From Halovulum sp039180525 (GTDB taxonomy: Bacteria; Pseudomonadota; Alphaproteobacteria; Rhodobacterales; Rhodobacteraceae), in assembly GCA_039180525.1 (NCBI GenBank), contig JBCDDF010000004.1, forward strand, positions 1-64,000: 64,000 nucleotides of DNA. The letters run 5' to 3'. Shown piece by piece: positions 17,870 to 26,756 of this stretch. The translations under genes were made by a program, and so were the position numbers. The notes beneath the pieces were generated by a model, which was not told the origin of the DNA, did no database searches, and was given only the letters and a program-made list of their open reading frames with translations. The stretch's first letter is position 1; every line of letters begins with the position of its first letter.

Positions 17870-18929
17870 CCGCCATCTCCACCCAAAGCGGGATGAAGGA
17901 GGCCGTGAAGCCCGGGCCCAAGGCGCAGGCCATCATCTGGCCGCGCGCGCCGGCCTTCAGCACGTGATCCAGTACGAACAGGACGGTGGGCGCGGACATG
18001 TTGCCATAGCCGCGCAGCACCTCGCGCTCGGCATCCAGGATACCTTGGTCCAGCCCCAGCGAACGCTCGATGGCATCCACCACCTTCGCCCCGCCTGGAT
18101 GGCAGACGAAACGATCGATCTGCGCCGGTTTCAGATCGGTCGCGGCCAGCGCGCCATAGACGGCATCGGCGAAGTGTTCAGTGGCGAAATCTGGGATCGA
18201 GCGGTCGAAGATCACGCCCAGCCCGACATCGTCCACATCCCAGCCCATGATCTGCAGCGTGTCGATCCAGGTGTGCTGATAGCCCGGGCCGAACGCGATG
18301 TTCAGCCCGTCGGCGCGGGTGTTTTCGGTGGACAGGCACGCGGCAGAGGCGCCGTCGCCGAACAGCACCGTCGCGATGATGTCGGCCTTCTGCATCCGGT
18401 CGGATCGAAAGGACAGCGTACAGGTCTCGACCACCACCAGCAGCACCTTGGAGCCGGGGCGCGCGGCGGCCTGTGCCTCGGCGATGGCAAGGCCGGACAC
18501 GCCGCCGGCACAGCCCAGCCCAAAGACCGGCACGCGCAGCACATCGGTGCGGAAGCCCATATCCTTCAATGCCAGCGCCTCAAGCGTCGGCGTGGCGACA
18601 CCGGTGGAGGTCACGGTGACGATCGTGTCGACCTCGTCCGCCTGCCAGCCGGCATCCGCCAGCGCGCCGCGGGCGGCATCGATGAACATGCGCGTGCCGC
18701 CCTGCAGATACAGACTGTTGCGGTCGGTCCAGCCCTTGGGTTCCTCGAACCATTCGAAGGGCGCGACGGAGTATCGCCGCTCGATGCCGGAACTGACGAA
18801 AGTCGATAGCAGACGTTCGAACTGCGGGTACTTCGGACCTAGGATTGCCTGGGCCTTTACCTGCACGAGATTCTGCGGAAGTTCATGCGGCGGTACCGCC
18901 GTCGCAAGCCCGTTGAGATATGCTGTCAA
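17862..18929 (-). CDS. Type III polyketide synthase (chalcone/stilbene synthase family)
   Basis: This 355-aa enzyme extends an acyl-CoA starter with malonyl-CoA and cyclises the chain. The catalytic triad is visible: Cys140 in GLGCAGGV, His277 in FVCHPGG and Asn310 in GYGNMSAPT. GDGASAA (191-197) and the C-terminal GPGFTASFIPLW are family features. The bacterial type suggests an alkylresorcinol, alkylpyrone or phloroglucinol product, but the starter cannot be read from sequence. It is the first gene of a four-gene overlapping operon (methyltransferase, exporter, secreted protein). A TTTACA-16-TATACG promoter candidate lies about 100 bp upstream. Confidence 0.92.
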   Translation of the reverse strand: MTAYLNGLATAVPPHELPQNLVQVKAQAILGPKYPQFERLLSTFVSSGIERRYSVAPFEWFEEPKGWTDRNSLYLQGGTRMFIDAARGALADAGWQADEVDTIVTVTSTGVATPTLEALALKDMGFRTDVLRVPVFGLGCAGGVSGLAIAEAQAAARPGSKVLLVVVETCTLSFRSDRMQKADIIATVLFGDGASAACLSTENTRADGLNIAFGPGYQHTWIDTLQIMGWDVDDVGLGVIFDRSIPDFATEHFADAVYGALAATDLKPAQIDRFVCHPGGAKVVDAIERSLGLDQGILDAEREVLRGYGNMSAPTVLFVLDHVLKAGARGQMMACALGPGFTASFIPLWVEMADA

Positions 18930-19029
18930 GGTCGTTCCTTCGCGTCGCCCGTCGGAACCGTCTTATCGTTATGCGTTGACCGCTCTTGCGCCGTCTACAC
19001 CTGTGATGCCTGCCCGACCTCTGACGTTC

Positions 19030-19057
19030 CGTATACAGGACGGCCTTGCCGTGTAAA
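19030..19057 (-). promoter_or_regulatory. Candidate promoter of the type III PKS operon
   Basis: On the minus strand TTTACA (19052-19057) and TATACG (19030-19035) are 16 bp apart, near the sigma-70 consensus. The spacer contains ACGGCAAGGCCGT, a 5-bp-arm palindrome that could be an operator. It is about 100 bp upstream of the synthase start. The prediction is by eye only. Confidence 0.4.
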
Positions 19058-19201
19058 GCAACAACGGGGTGATCGGGCCCTCTACGCCCGGGATGCGCCG
19101 GAACCCGCGCGATTCCGTGCGTTCTGAGCCACAGAAAGCGGCTCGAAAGGCCCATCCGGGCTGGATGCCCGGGTCGCCGGTACCATGCGGCCAAATGGCG
19201 C

Positions 19202-19278
19202 TGGCGACCCCTCCAGGACTCGAACCCGGAACCTGCCGATTAGAAGTCGGCCGCTCTATCCAGTTGAGCTAAGGGGCC
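19202..19278 (-). tRNA. tRNA-Arg (anticodon TCT)
   Basis: The 77-nt minus-strand sequence folds as a complete cloverleaf. The acceptor stem pairs GGCCCCT with AGGGGTC, the D arm has AGCTCAACTGGATAGAGC, and the anticodon arm is GCCGA-CTTCTAA-TCGGC. The T arm has GGTTCGAGTCC inside, and the terminal CCA is encoded. The loop CTTCTAA gives anticodon TCT, reading AGA. It sits between the PKS operon promoter region and selO. The gene is intact, and no integrase or attachment duplicate is seen beside it. Confidence 0.96.
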
Positions 19279-19520
19279 CCGTGCCCCGGGTTCTGCGCCA
19301 GATCGCTTCGCCCGGTCAAGCGCGGCCTTGCCGGGCCTTGCGCGGGCAGGGCCCACGGATTTGGGCTGTGGTGGTGGGGGCTGCCGGCGCCCGGCCGCGT
19401 TCGCGGCGGAATGTGGATGGCTATGGCATGGCACGCCGGCTAGAATCAGCCCTCGGGCCCGGAAAGATCCGGGCGGACAGACACGACCCAATCCAGCGCG
19501 GCTGCAGGACACGGACGGCC

Positions 19521-20969
19521 ATGACCCAGGTACTGCCCCTGATCGATCACCCTTACGCGGCGCTGCCGGCGCGACTGCGGGTCGCACAGGCGCCGGTGGC
19601 GGTGGCGGCCCCCCGCCTGCTGGCATTGAACGAGGGCCTGCTGCGCGATCTGGGGCTGGACGCGGATGCGCTCGCGTCGTCCGCCGGGGTGGCTGCGCTG
19701 GCCGGGAACGCGGTGCCGACCGGCGCGGCGCCGGTGGCGCTGGCCTATGCCGGACACCAGTTCGGCGGCTGGGTGCCGCAGTTGGGCGATGGGCGGGCGA
19801 TTTTGCTCGGCGGTTTGCGGCTGTCGGACGGCACGCCGGTCGATCTGCAATTGAAAGGGGCGGGGCGCACGCCGTTTTCGCGCGGCGGCGATGGCCGGGC
19901 GGCGTTGGGTCCGGTGCTGCGCGAGTATCTGATCGGCGAGGCGATGGCGGCCCTGGGCATCCCGACCACCCGGGCGCTGGCGGCGGTCGCAACCGGCGAG
20001 ACCGTCCAGCGTGAGGTGCCGCTGCCCGGCGCGATCCTGGCGCGCATCGCCCGCAGCCATCTGCGCGTGGGCAGTTTTCAGTACGCCGCCGCCCGCCGGG
20101 ACACCGAGGCCCTGCAGGCATTGGCAGGCCTGGGTCTGGCGCTGCATCCGGGCCTGGACACGGCCGCGGATCTGTTGCGCGCCGTGGTCGACGCGCAGGC
20201 GCGGTTGGTCGCGGCCTGGATGGGTGTGGGGTTCATCCATGGCGTGATGAACACCGACAACATGGCGATTTCCGGCGAAACCATAGATTACGGCCCGTGC
20301 GCCTTTCTCGATGTCTATCACCCCGACACGGTGTTCAGTTCCATCGACCAGTTCGGCCGCTATGCCTATCGCAACCAGCCGGGCATCGCGCAGTGGAACC
20401 TGGCGCAGTTGGCGACCTGTCTGCTGCCGCTGATCGGCGCGGGCGAGGCCGCCGTGGAGGAGGCGCAGGCGATCATCGACGGCTTTCCGGACGCTTATCA
20501 AAACGCCTGGCGCAGTGTGTTCCGCGCCAAGCTGGGGCTGCGCGCGCAACAGCCGGAGGATGCGGATTTCGTTTTGGATTTCCTCGGTCGGATGGCCGCG
20601 GCCGAGGCCGACTTCACCAACACGTTTCGCGCGCTGGCCGAAACCGCGGACGACGCGCCGCTTCCGCCCGGACTGGCGGCGGATATCGACGGCCTGGAAA
20701 GCTGGCGACCGATTTGGCACGCGAGGTTGGCGCGGGAGGGGGGCGATCCCGCGGCGCGGGCGGGTGATATGAAGGTCGCGAACCCCGCGATCATCCCGCG
20801 CAATCATCAAGTGGAGGCCGCATTGTCGGCCGCCACGGATGGTGACCTGGCGCCGTTTCATGCGTTGAACGCGGCGCTTGCCACCCCGTTCGATGCGCCT
20901 GCCGAAAGCCCCTATCGCGCCAGCCCCCACGCGTCGGAACGTGTTCATGCCACCTTCTGCGGTACCTGA
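19521..20969 (+). CDS. selO: Protein adenylyltransferase SelO (YdiU)
   Basis: This 482-aa pseudokinase-fold enzyme of the SelO/YdiU family AMPylates protein hydroxyl groups, with a reported role in redox homeostasis. Hallmarks seen are AYAGHQFGGW (about 75), QLKGAGRTPFSRGGDGRAA (about 110), GVMNTDNM (about 240) and the metal-binding DYGPCAF (about 255). The C-terminal Cys of TFCGT corresponds to the position that is selenocysteine in animals. ATG 19521 is chosen because the homologous region (HPYAALP) starts just after; the in-frame extension back to 19185 runs through the tRNA gene and is rejected. Its 3' end overlaps the CoA-transferase start. Confidence 0.92.
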   Translation: MTQVLPLIDHPYAALPARLRVAQAPVAVAAPRLLALNEGLLRDLGLDADALASSAGVAALAGNAVPTGAAPVALAYAGHQFGGWVPQLGDGRAILLGGLRLSDGTPVDLQLKGAGRTPFSRGGDGRAALGPVLREYLIGEAMAALGIPTTRALAAVATGETVQREVPLPGAILARIARSHLRVGSFQYAAARRDTEALQALAGLGLALHPGLDTAADLLRAVVDAQARLVAAWMGVGFIHGVMNTDNMAISGETIDYGPCAFLDVYHPDTVFSSIDQFGRYAYRNQPGIAQWNLAQLATCLLPLIGAGEAAVEEAQAIIDGFPDAYQNAWRSVFRAKLGLRAQQPEDADFVLDFLGRMAAAEADFTNTFRALAETADDAPLPPGLAADIDGLESWRPIWHARLAREGGDPAARAGDMKVANPAIIPRNHQVEAALSAATDGDLAPFHALNAALATPFDAPAESPYRASPHASERVHATFCGT

Positions 20970-22344
20970 TCCGGCGACGGTCTTTTTGGAAGCGCTGTGG
21001 TGCGGCCTGGGCGGCGAACCGCAGGCGATGGAACGGGTGATCTATGTGCCCGGCCCGGATCTGCCCTCGGTCTTCGCCACCAGCGCGCTGGGCGCGGCCT
21101 CGGTCGCCGCGGTAGGGCTTGCGGCGGCGGAATTGGTCGCGGCGGCGGGCCATGCGGCGCCGTCGGCCTCGATCGATTGGCGGCGCACGGCGTTGTGGTT
21201 TCAAAGCTCGATCGCGCCGCAGGGCTGGCAGATCCCGCCGATCTGGGACGCGGTCGCCGGGGACTACGCCACCGCCGACGGCTGGATCCGGCTGCACACC
21301 AATGCCGCGCATCACCGCGCCGCCGCGTTGCGGGCGCTGGGTTTGGATGCGGATGCTGACCGGGCGCGGGTCGCGGTGGCCGTGGGCGCGTGGTCCGGCA
21401 CTTCGCTGGAAGCGGCGGTGGTGGCCGAGGGCGGCGTGGCGGCGCAGATGCGGTCGCTCGCCGATTGGCGGGTGCATCCCCAGGGCGCCGCGGTGGCGGC
21501 GGAACCGCAGTTTCATCTGCACCAACAGGCGGGTGGCCGACCAGACGACGCCCCGCTCGACCCGGCGCGGCCGCTTGCCGGGGTCAAGGTGCTGGATCTG
21601 ACACGGATCCTGGCCGGTCCGATCGCGACCCGCGCGCTGGCCGGGCTGGGCGCGCAGGTGCTGCGCCTGGATCCGCCGGGCTGGGACGAACCCTCGGTCG
21701 CCCCGGACGTGACCTTGGGCAAGCGCTGTGCGCGGCTGGATCTGAAATCGGCCGCGGGGCGGGCGCGGTTTCTGGATCTGTTGGCCCAGGCGGATGTGGT
21801 CATCCAAGGCTATCGGCCGAGCGCGCTGGACGCGCTGGATCTGGGCGCCGCGGTTCGGCAGGCGGCGCGGCCGGGGCTGATCGACATCGCGCTGGACGCC
21901 TATGGCTGGACCGGGCCCTGGGCCGGGCGGCGCGGTTATGACAGCCTGGTGCAGATGAGTGCCGGCATTGCCCGGGCCGGCATGTGTTGGCGCGGCGCCG
22001 ACCGGCCCTTTCCGCTGCCGGTGCAGGCGCTGGACCACGCCACCGGCTATGCGCTTGCCGCCGCGGCGTTGCGCGGGCTGGCAGAGCGGCGCCGCACCGG
22101 TGCGGGGTTGCGGGCGTTCACGTCGCTGGCCAAGACCGCGGATCTGCTGACGCGCGTGGCGGCGACGCCGGCAGCGGCGCCGTTCCCAAAGCCACGGGCC
22201 GAGGACTATCAAAGCGCGCTCGAACAGACCGAATGGGGCCCGGCCCACCGGCTGAAGGCGCCGCTGAAACTGGGCGGGCGGCGCCTGCAATGGGACCGGC
22301 CGGCGGGGCGGCTGGGGTCGTCGGACGCGGTTTGGCTCGGTTGA
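20947..22344 (+). CDS. CoA-transferase family III (CaiB/BaiF) protein
   Basis: This 465-aa protein has in its second half the family III landmarks: LAGVKVLDLTRILAGPIATR (about 215), LGAQVLRLDPPG (about 240), GKRCARLDLKSAAGR (about 260), VVIQGYRPSALDALDLG (about 290) and GPWAGRRGYDSLVQ (about 330). The N-terminal half is a more diverged repeat of the fold. It should move CoA between organic acids; donor and acceptor are unknown. The start ATG 20947 overlaps the selO end by 23 bp, implying co-transcription, though no functional link is known. Confidence 0.82.
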   Translation: MPPSAVPDPATVFLEALWCGLGGEPQAMERVIYVPGPDLPSVFATSALGAASVAAVGLAAAELVAAAGHAAPSASIDWRRTALWFQSSIAPQGWQIPPIWDAVAGDYATADGWIRLHTNAAHHRAAALRALGLDADADRARVAVAVGAWSGTSLEAAVVAEGGVAAQMRSLADWRVHPQGAAVAAEPQFHLHQQAGGRPDDAPLDPARPLAGVKVLDLTRILAGPIATRALAGLGAQVLRLDPPGWDEPSVAPDVTLGKRCARLDLKSAAGRARFLDLLAQADVVIQGYRPSALDALDLGAAVRQAARPGLIDIALDAYGWTGPWAGRRGYDSLVQMSAGIARAGMCWRGADRPFPLPVQALDHATGYALAAAALRGLAERRRTGAGLRAFTSLAKTADLLTRVAATPAAAPFPKPRAEDYQSALEQTEWGPAHRLKAPLKLGGRRLQWDRPAGRLGSSDAVWLG

Positions 22345-22470
22345 TCCGGCTCTGATCGCTTAGGGCAAAGACGGGCCAGATCGAACCAATCTGATCCTAG
22401 GATTTTTCTCAAACGATTGAATCTGGACCAAAACCCTTTTTCAGACTGATTCAGCTGAAACGGTTTTGCT
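22345..22470. repeat. AT-richer intergenic spacer, possible dispersed element
   Basis: This 126-bp spacer lies between convergent genes and is far AT-richer than its surroundings. It contains several GATT/AATC-rich words (GAACCAATCTGATC, ACGATTGAATCTGG) and the perfect 10-bp palindrome TTCAGCTGAA (22450-22459), followed by ACGGTTTTGCTCTAG. Words of this type recur in Rhodobacterales intergenic DNA as I recall, so a small non-coding repeat is suspected. No gene is visible. Confidence 0.35.
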
Positions 22471-22959
22471 CTAGCCCTGAACCACGAAGATCAGCGTCCC
22501 AAGCCCCCACATCGTCATCTGATAGTGGGTAAACTGCTGTTCTTTATGGCAAAACCAATAGGCAAAGTGGTTTCCGGCAACCAGAAACGATGCCCAGATC
22601 ATGGTGAAGCCGAACGCGCCCAGCACCGCGACCGCGCGGGCGCCCGCCGCGGGGAGCAGCCCCAAAGCCGCACCCGCCAACGCGCCGACGCCCACAAGCA
22701 TCACCAGGCTTACGAGGATTTCCGCCCCCACGATGATCCAGAACAGCGTGTTGAGCAGGGCGGGGTTCTCTATCCGCCGGTGGCCGATCTGGGCAAAGGC
22801 ATCCGGGTGCTCGCGCTTCAGAAGCTCCATTCTGACGACCATGCTGGTCAGGATGCGGTTTTGATCGGGGTAGAGGACGTTGTCGCGCACCCCCAGCAGC
22901 AGCCAGGCGGTGACCACCGACAACGCCCCCAACTGGGCCACAAGCAGCGCGGTTTCCAT
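22471..22959 (-). CDS. DUF2165 integral membrane protein
   Basis: This 162-aa protein has four predicted membrane helices (about 5-25, 75-100, 105-130 and 140-160). Its C-terminal signature, GNHFAYWFCHKEQQFTHYQ followed by MTMWGLGTL, fits the DUF2165 family of predicted small membrane proteins. Function unknown. ATG 22959 is preferred because the peptide starts directly with a hydrophobic helix. An upstream in-frame start at 22989 would add ten charged residues, and neither has a strong Shine-Dalgarno. It lies just downstream of the trxA terminator on the same strand. Confidence 0.75.
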   Translation of the reverse strand: METALLVAQLGALSVVTAWLLLGVRDNVLYPDQNRILTSMVVRMELLKREHPDAFAQIGHRRIENPALLNTLFWIIVGAEILVSLVMLVGVGALAGAALGLLPAAGARAVAVLGAFGFTMIWASFLVAGNHFAYWFCHKEQQFTHYQMTMWGLGTLIFVVQG

Positions 22960-23013
22960 ACCCCGGTCCACCCTTCGCACCCCCGGCAAACGGTCGGCCG
23001 GGCAGATCGCACG

Positions 23014-23040
23014 AAAACGCCGGCGGGCGACCCGCCGGCG
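23014..23040 (-). terminator. Rho-independent terminator of trxA
   Basis: On the minus strand CGCCGGCGGG, loop TCG, CCCGCCGGCG is a perfect 10-bp GC stem followed at once by TTTT. It begins about 30 bp after the trxA stop codon. Confidence 0.87.
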
Positions 23041-23071
23041 GAGATTCTCTTTTCAGCGGTCCGCGGCGCGG

Positions 23072-23392
23072 TCAGATCGCGTCTTCGATCCAGCCCTGCA
23101 GTGCCGCCTTGGGCGCGGCGCCCGTCTTGTTCGACACGACCTTGCCGTCCTTGAACAGGAACAGCGCCGGGATCCCGCGCACGCCCAGTTGGCTGGGCGA
23201 GGAGGGGTTTTCGTCGACATTGACCTTGGCGATTTTTACCTTGCCTTCCATTTCCTCGGAAAGCTCTTCCAGCGCCGGGCCGATCTGTTTGCACGGGCCA
23301 CACCATTCGGCCCAGAAATCCACCACGACGGGAATGTCGGACTTCACGACTTCCGCGTCAAAGCTCGCATCGGTGACATTTACGGTCGCCAT
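23072..23392 (-). CDS. trxA: Thioredoxin
   Basis: This 106-aa cytoplasmic disulfide reductase has the active site AEWCGPCKQIGP at residues 29-40 and the cis-Pro in RGIPALFLFKDG. Length and sequence are those of classical thioredoxin 1. It reduces ribonucleotide reductase and many other proteins, using thioredoxin reductase. It follows addA on the same strand with a 61-bp gap that contains a GGAGACTGTC ribosome site. A strong terminator follows. Confidence 0.96.
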   Translation of the reverse strand: MATVNVTDASFDAEVVKSDIPVVVDFWAEWCGPCKQIGPALEELSEEMEGKVKIAKVNVDENPSSPSQLGVRGIPALFLFKDGKVVSNKTGAAPKAALQGWIEDAI

Positions 23393-23453
23393 GACAGTCT
23401 CCTGCTGTGTTGTCTCGCCTGAGCCGCGAATCTATGTACGCCGGTCCGGGCGG

Positions 23454-26400
23454 TCAATGGGGCTGGAGCCGTCGGCGTGCCGTGCTCACGGCTTCGTGGG
23501 GCAGTTGGCTCAGCGTGCGACGACGGGTCCACAGGATCGCGGCACGGATCGGCTGGCCTTTTAGGATATCTTCCAGGGCCAGGACATAAAGCGCCAGCTG
23601 GCCGGCATATTCCGCCGCCAACGGTTGCCCCGGATCCGGTGGGGCGGCGTCGGATTTGTAGTCGATCGCCCAAATCGCGCCGTCATGCGCAACCAGTCGG
23701 TCGATGCGCCCGCTCAGCGTGCGCCCGCCCAGGCCCGCGGAAATCCCTGCCAGCCCCGCTTCGGCAAGACCGCCGGGGGCGAAGATCCAGGAAAGGGTCG
23801 GATCGTCCACCAGCGCGGTGGCTTCGGCCAGAAGTTCGGCCGCGGCCGGGGCGCCGGGGCCGATGTGGGATATCAGCGCATCCGCGAAAGCGGGCCAAGC
23901 GGCGCGCGGCAGGCCGGGCAGGTCTTCGAGCAGCCGATGCAGCAGATGCCCGCGCAGGATGGGATCGCCCGCCGGCGCCGGCGCCGGCTCTTGCGCCGCA
24001 GCGGGTGTGGGGTCGGCATAGCCGCCACCGTCGCGGGATGGCGACAGGATCGTCGGGGGCTCCGGTGCCGGCGGCGGCGGGGTGGACAGCCAGACGGGCA
24101 GGGCGGGCGGCGTCGGCCCGTCGCCGGGCTGCGGCGCCGGCGCGGCGGCGACCGCGTCCCACCGGTGGTGCAGCGACAGCCCGGTGGCGGTCTCCGCCGC
24201 GCCCAGATCCGCCATCGCCGCCTCGATCCGGTCGTACCAGGGGTCGGCGGCCGGCCTTTTCAACGCGGCGCCGGCCACGATCAGCCAACGTTCGGCGCGG
24301 GTCATCGCCACATAGAGCAGCCGCCGGTCCTCCTCGGCCTCCCGCGCCGCGGCCGCGTCGACCGCCGCCGCAACGGCCGGGGCGCGGGTCTCCTTCCGGT
24401 CGCGCAGCGCGGCGATATCGGCGCCCACGCGCACCAGCGGCGCGGGCGGCGCCGGGTTTCCGCCGCGGATCGTGTCGGGCAGGATCACCAGCGGGGCCTC
24501 CAGCCCTTTGGCGCCATGGATCGTCATCACCCGAACGTCACCCGCCTCCGCATCCAACTGGCGTTTCAACTCCGGATCGCCGGCCTGCATCCAATCCAGA
24601 AACCCGGTCAGCGTCGGCGGTTCGACACGTTCGTAGTCGATCGCCAAATCCAGAAGTGCCGCGACCGCGTCGCCGGCCTCTGCGCCCAGACGCGCAACGA
24701 TGCGGGTTCCGGCGCCGTGGCGGATGAGCAGCCGTTGGATCAGATCGTGCGGCCGCAGGAAATCTGCCTGGCCGCGCAGATCGGCGTAAATCCCCGCCGC
24801 ATGCGCATGCGCGCCCGACCCGGTGAGCGCGGCGGCCAGCGTGCCGCCGCGCGGCTGCGCCAGCCGGTAGAGTTCTGCCTCGGTCAGACCAAAAAGCGGT
24901 GACCGCAGCGCCGCGGCCAGCGACAGATCGTCCGCCGGTGTCGCGATGCTGGACAGCAGCGCCAGGATATCGCGCACCGCCAGTTGTTCGTTGACCCGCA
25001 GCCGGTCGGCGCCGGCCACGGGCACACCGGCCTCGGTCAGGGCGGTCAGCAGTGCCCGGAACAAAATACCCCGGCTGCGGACCAGGATCAGGACGTCGCC
25101 GGCGCTCAGCGGCCCGTCCATGCCGGGCAGCACCGTGCCGGCGTGCAGCAGATCGGCCAGGTGGTCGGCGATCCGCCGTGCCAGAATGCGCCGCGTGTCG
25201 TCGGGGTCAGGGGCATCGACGGGCGCATGCCAGGGCTTTTCCGCCGGCGTCTCGGGCAACTCCACGACCGGCCACAGATCGACCCGGCCGGGCATCCGGT
25301 CGTGGAAGGGCAGGTGCCGCGGCTGGGCGCCGTCGCGCTGCACCTGATCGACCAGGCGAAGGATCGGCGCGGCGGAGCGGAAGGAATACAAAAGCTCGCA
25401 CCGCTGCAGGCCGGGCCCCAGCGCCTCCAGTTGGGTGGCATAGCGGCCCTGCTGCGCAGCGAACGTGGCGGGTTCGGCGCCCTGAAACGAAAAGATCGAC
25501 TGTTTCGGATCGCCGACCACGAACAGCGTCCGGCCCGCCTGGGCCGCGTCGCTGAAGAACTCATCGACCAGCGCATCGATCACCCGCCACTGCGCCGGGC
25601 TGGTATCCTGTGCCTCGTCGACCAGCACATGGGTGATCCCGCCATCGAGCTTGTAGCGCACCCATTCCGCTGCTTCGGCCTGGGTCAAAAGTGCGCCGGG
25701 CAGGCGCACCAGATCGTCGAAGTCGAGCACCGCCTGCGCGGCCTTTGCGGCGTCATAGGCGGCCAGAAACGCCCGCGCGAACCGGTAGAGCGCCTGGGTT
25801 TTCGCCACCGCTGCCGCCGCCGCGCGGTGATGCAGATGCGCGCAGGTGCCGTCGACAAGCGTGTTGAGCCAAGTCTCGCAGTCGGGTGCCGCGGTACGGA
25901 CCGCCTTGTTGAGAACCCGTGCACGGGGCGTGCCATCCTTGGTCAGCAGCGCCTTCGCCAATCCGTCGAGATCCGCGCCCGGGGCCGCGCGCTCGCGCTC
26001 CAGCGCGACGGCGGCGACCGCCGCGTCCGCGCCGTCCGACCCCACCAGCGCGGCGATCAATTCGTCCAGTTCATCCGGCGCCAGCGCCGCAGCCACCGCG
26101 GGCGGCGTGGTGTCGCGCAGCCCCAGACCATGAGGAAGAGCCGGGTCTTCGGGATCGGCGCGGAAGCGGTCGCGATTGGCCAGAATTGCCAGCATCAGCG
26201 CATCCACGCCGCCGGCATCGGCCTGCAGGTGCGGCGCCAGCGCGGCGAACCCGGTTTCAGGCGCCTGCGCCAGGTGGTCCAGCACTTGTGCACGCAGGCG
26301 CGCGGCCTGCCGGTCCTCCAGCACCTCGAACCGGGGCGAGACGCCGGCCTCTATCGGAAATCGGCGCAAGAGCGCCTCGCCAAAGGCGTGGATGGTCTGG

Positions 26401-26756
26401 ATCTTCAGCCCGCCCGGGGTCTCCAGCGCCCGCGCGAACAGCGTGCGCGCCCGTGCCATACGTTCGGCGGTCGGCGTGGCCTCGCCCAATTCGGCCAGGG
26501 CGTCGGCCAGCGCCGCATCCTCTGCCATGGACCAGGCGCCCAGGCGCTGGAACAGCCGGGTCTGCATCTCTCCGGCGGCGGCTTTGGTGTAGGTCAGGCA
26601 GAGCACCCGCGACGGGTCGGCGCCGTGCAACAGCAACCGCGCGACCCGGTCGGTCAGCACCCGGGTCTTGCCCGAACCGGCATTGGCCGCGACCCAGGAC
26701 GACCGGTCGGGCCGCGCGGCGCGGTTTTGCGCGGCAGAGGCGTCGGCGGCGCTCAT
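23454..26756 (-). CDS. addA: Double-strand break repair helicase-nuclease AddA
   Basis: This 1100-aa UvrD-type helicase with a C-terminal nuclease forms AddAB with AddB, resecting broken DNA ends for RecA. Seen are Walker A ANAGSGKTRVL near residue 25, LTYTKAAAGEM (about 60), Walker B VDEAQDTSP (about 385), VVGDPKQSIFSFQGA (about 420) and MTIHGAKGLEAPLVIL (about 745). The nuclease motifs are HLLHRLLEDL and WAIDYKSDAAPP at the end. The start MSAADASAAQN is chosen because its ATG overlaps the addB stop (ATGA). The 41-residue extension upstream is Arg-rich readthrough of the addB end. Confidence 0.95.
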   Translation of the reverse strand: MSAADASAAQNRAARPDRSSWVAANAGSGKTRVLTDRVARLLLHGADPSRVLCLTYTKAAAGEMQTRLFQRLGAWSMAEDAALADALAELGEATPTAERMARARTLFARALETPGGLKIQTIHAFGEALLRRFPIEAGVSPRFEVLEDRQAARLRAQVLDHLAQAPETGFAALAPHLQADAGGVDALMLAILANRDRFRADPEDPALPHGLGLRDTTPPAVAAALAPDELDELIAALVGSDGADAAVAAVALERERAAPGADLDGLAKALLTKDGTPRARVLNKAVRTAAPDCETWLNTLVDGTCAHLHHRAAAAAVAKTQALYRFARAFLAAYDAAKAAQAVLDFDDLVRLPGALLTQAEAAEWVRYKLDGGITHVLVDEAQDTSPAQWRVIDALVDEFFSDAAQAGRTLFVVGDPKQSIFSFQGAEPATFAAQQGRYATQLEALGPGLQRCELLYSFRSAAPILRLVDQVQRDGAQPRHLPFHDRMPGRVDLWPVVELPETPAEKPWHAPVDAPDPDDTRRILARRIADHLADLLHAGTVLPGMDGPLSAGDVLILVRSRGILFRALLTALTEAGVPVAGADRLRVNEQLAVRDILALLSSIATPADDLSLAAALRSPLFGLTEAELYRLAQPRGGTLAAALTGSGAHAHAAGIYADLRGQADFLRPHDLIQRLLIRHGAGTRIVARLGAEAGDAVAALLDLAIDYERVEPPTLTGFLDWMQAGDPELKRQLDAEAGDVRVMTIHGAKGLEAPLVILPDTIRGGNPAPPAPLVRVGADIAALRDRKETRAPAVAAAVDAAAAREAEEDRRLLYVAMTRAERWLIVAGAALKRPAADPWYDRIEAAMADLGAAETATGLSLHHRWDAVAAAPAPQPGDGPTPPALPVWLSTPPPPAPEPPTILSPSRDGGGYADPTPAAAQEPAPAPAGDPILRGHLLHRLLEDLPGLPRAAWPAFADALISHIGPGAPAAAELLAEATALVDDPTLSWIFAPGGLAEAGLAGISAGLGGRTLSGRIDRLVAHDGAIWAIDYKSDAAPPDPGQPLAAEYAGQLALYVLALEDILKGQPIRAAILWTRRRTLSQLPHEAVSTARRRLQPH

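Noticed and set aside
19202..19278. Genomic island attachment site at tRNA-Arg
   Set aside because: No integrase, direct repeat of the tRNA 3' end or compositional break is seen around it.
19446..22290. Reverse ORFs of ~500 aa
   Set aside because: Antisense shadows of selO and the CoA-transferase gene.
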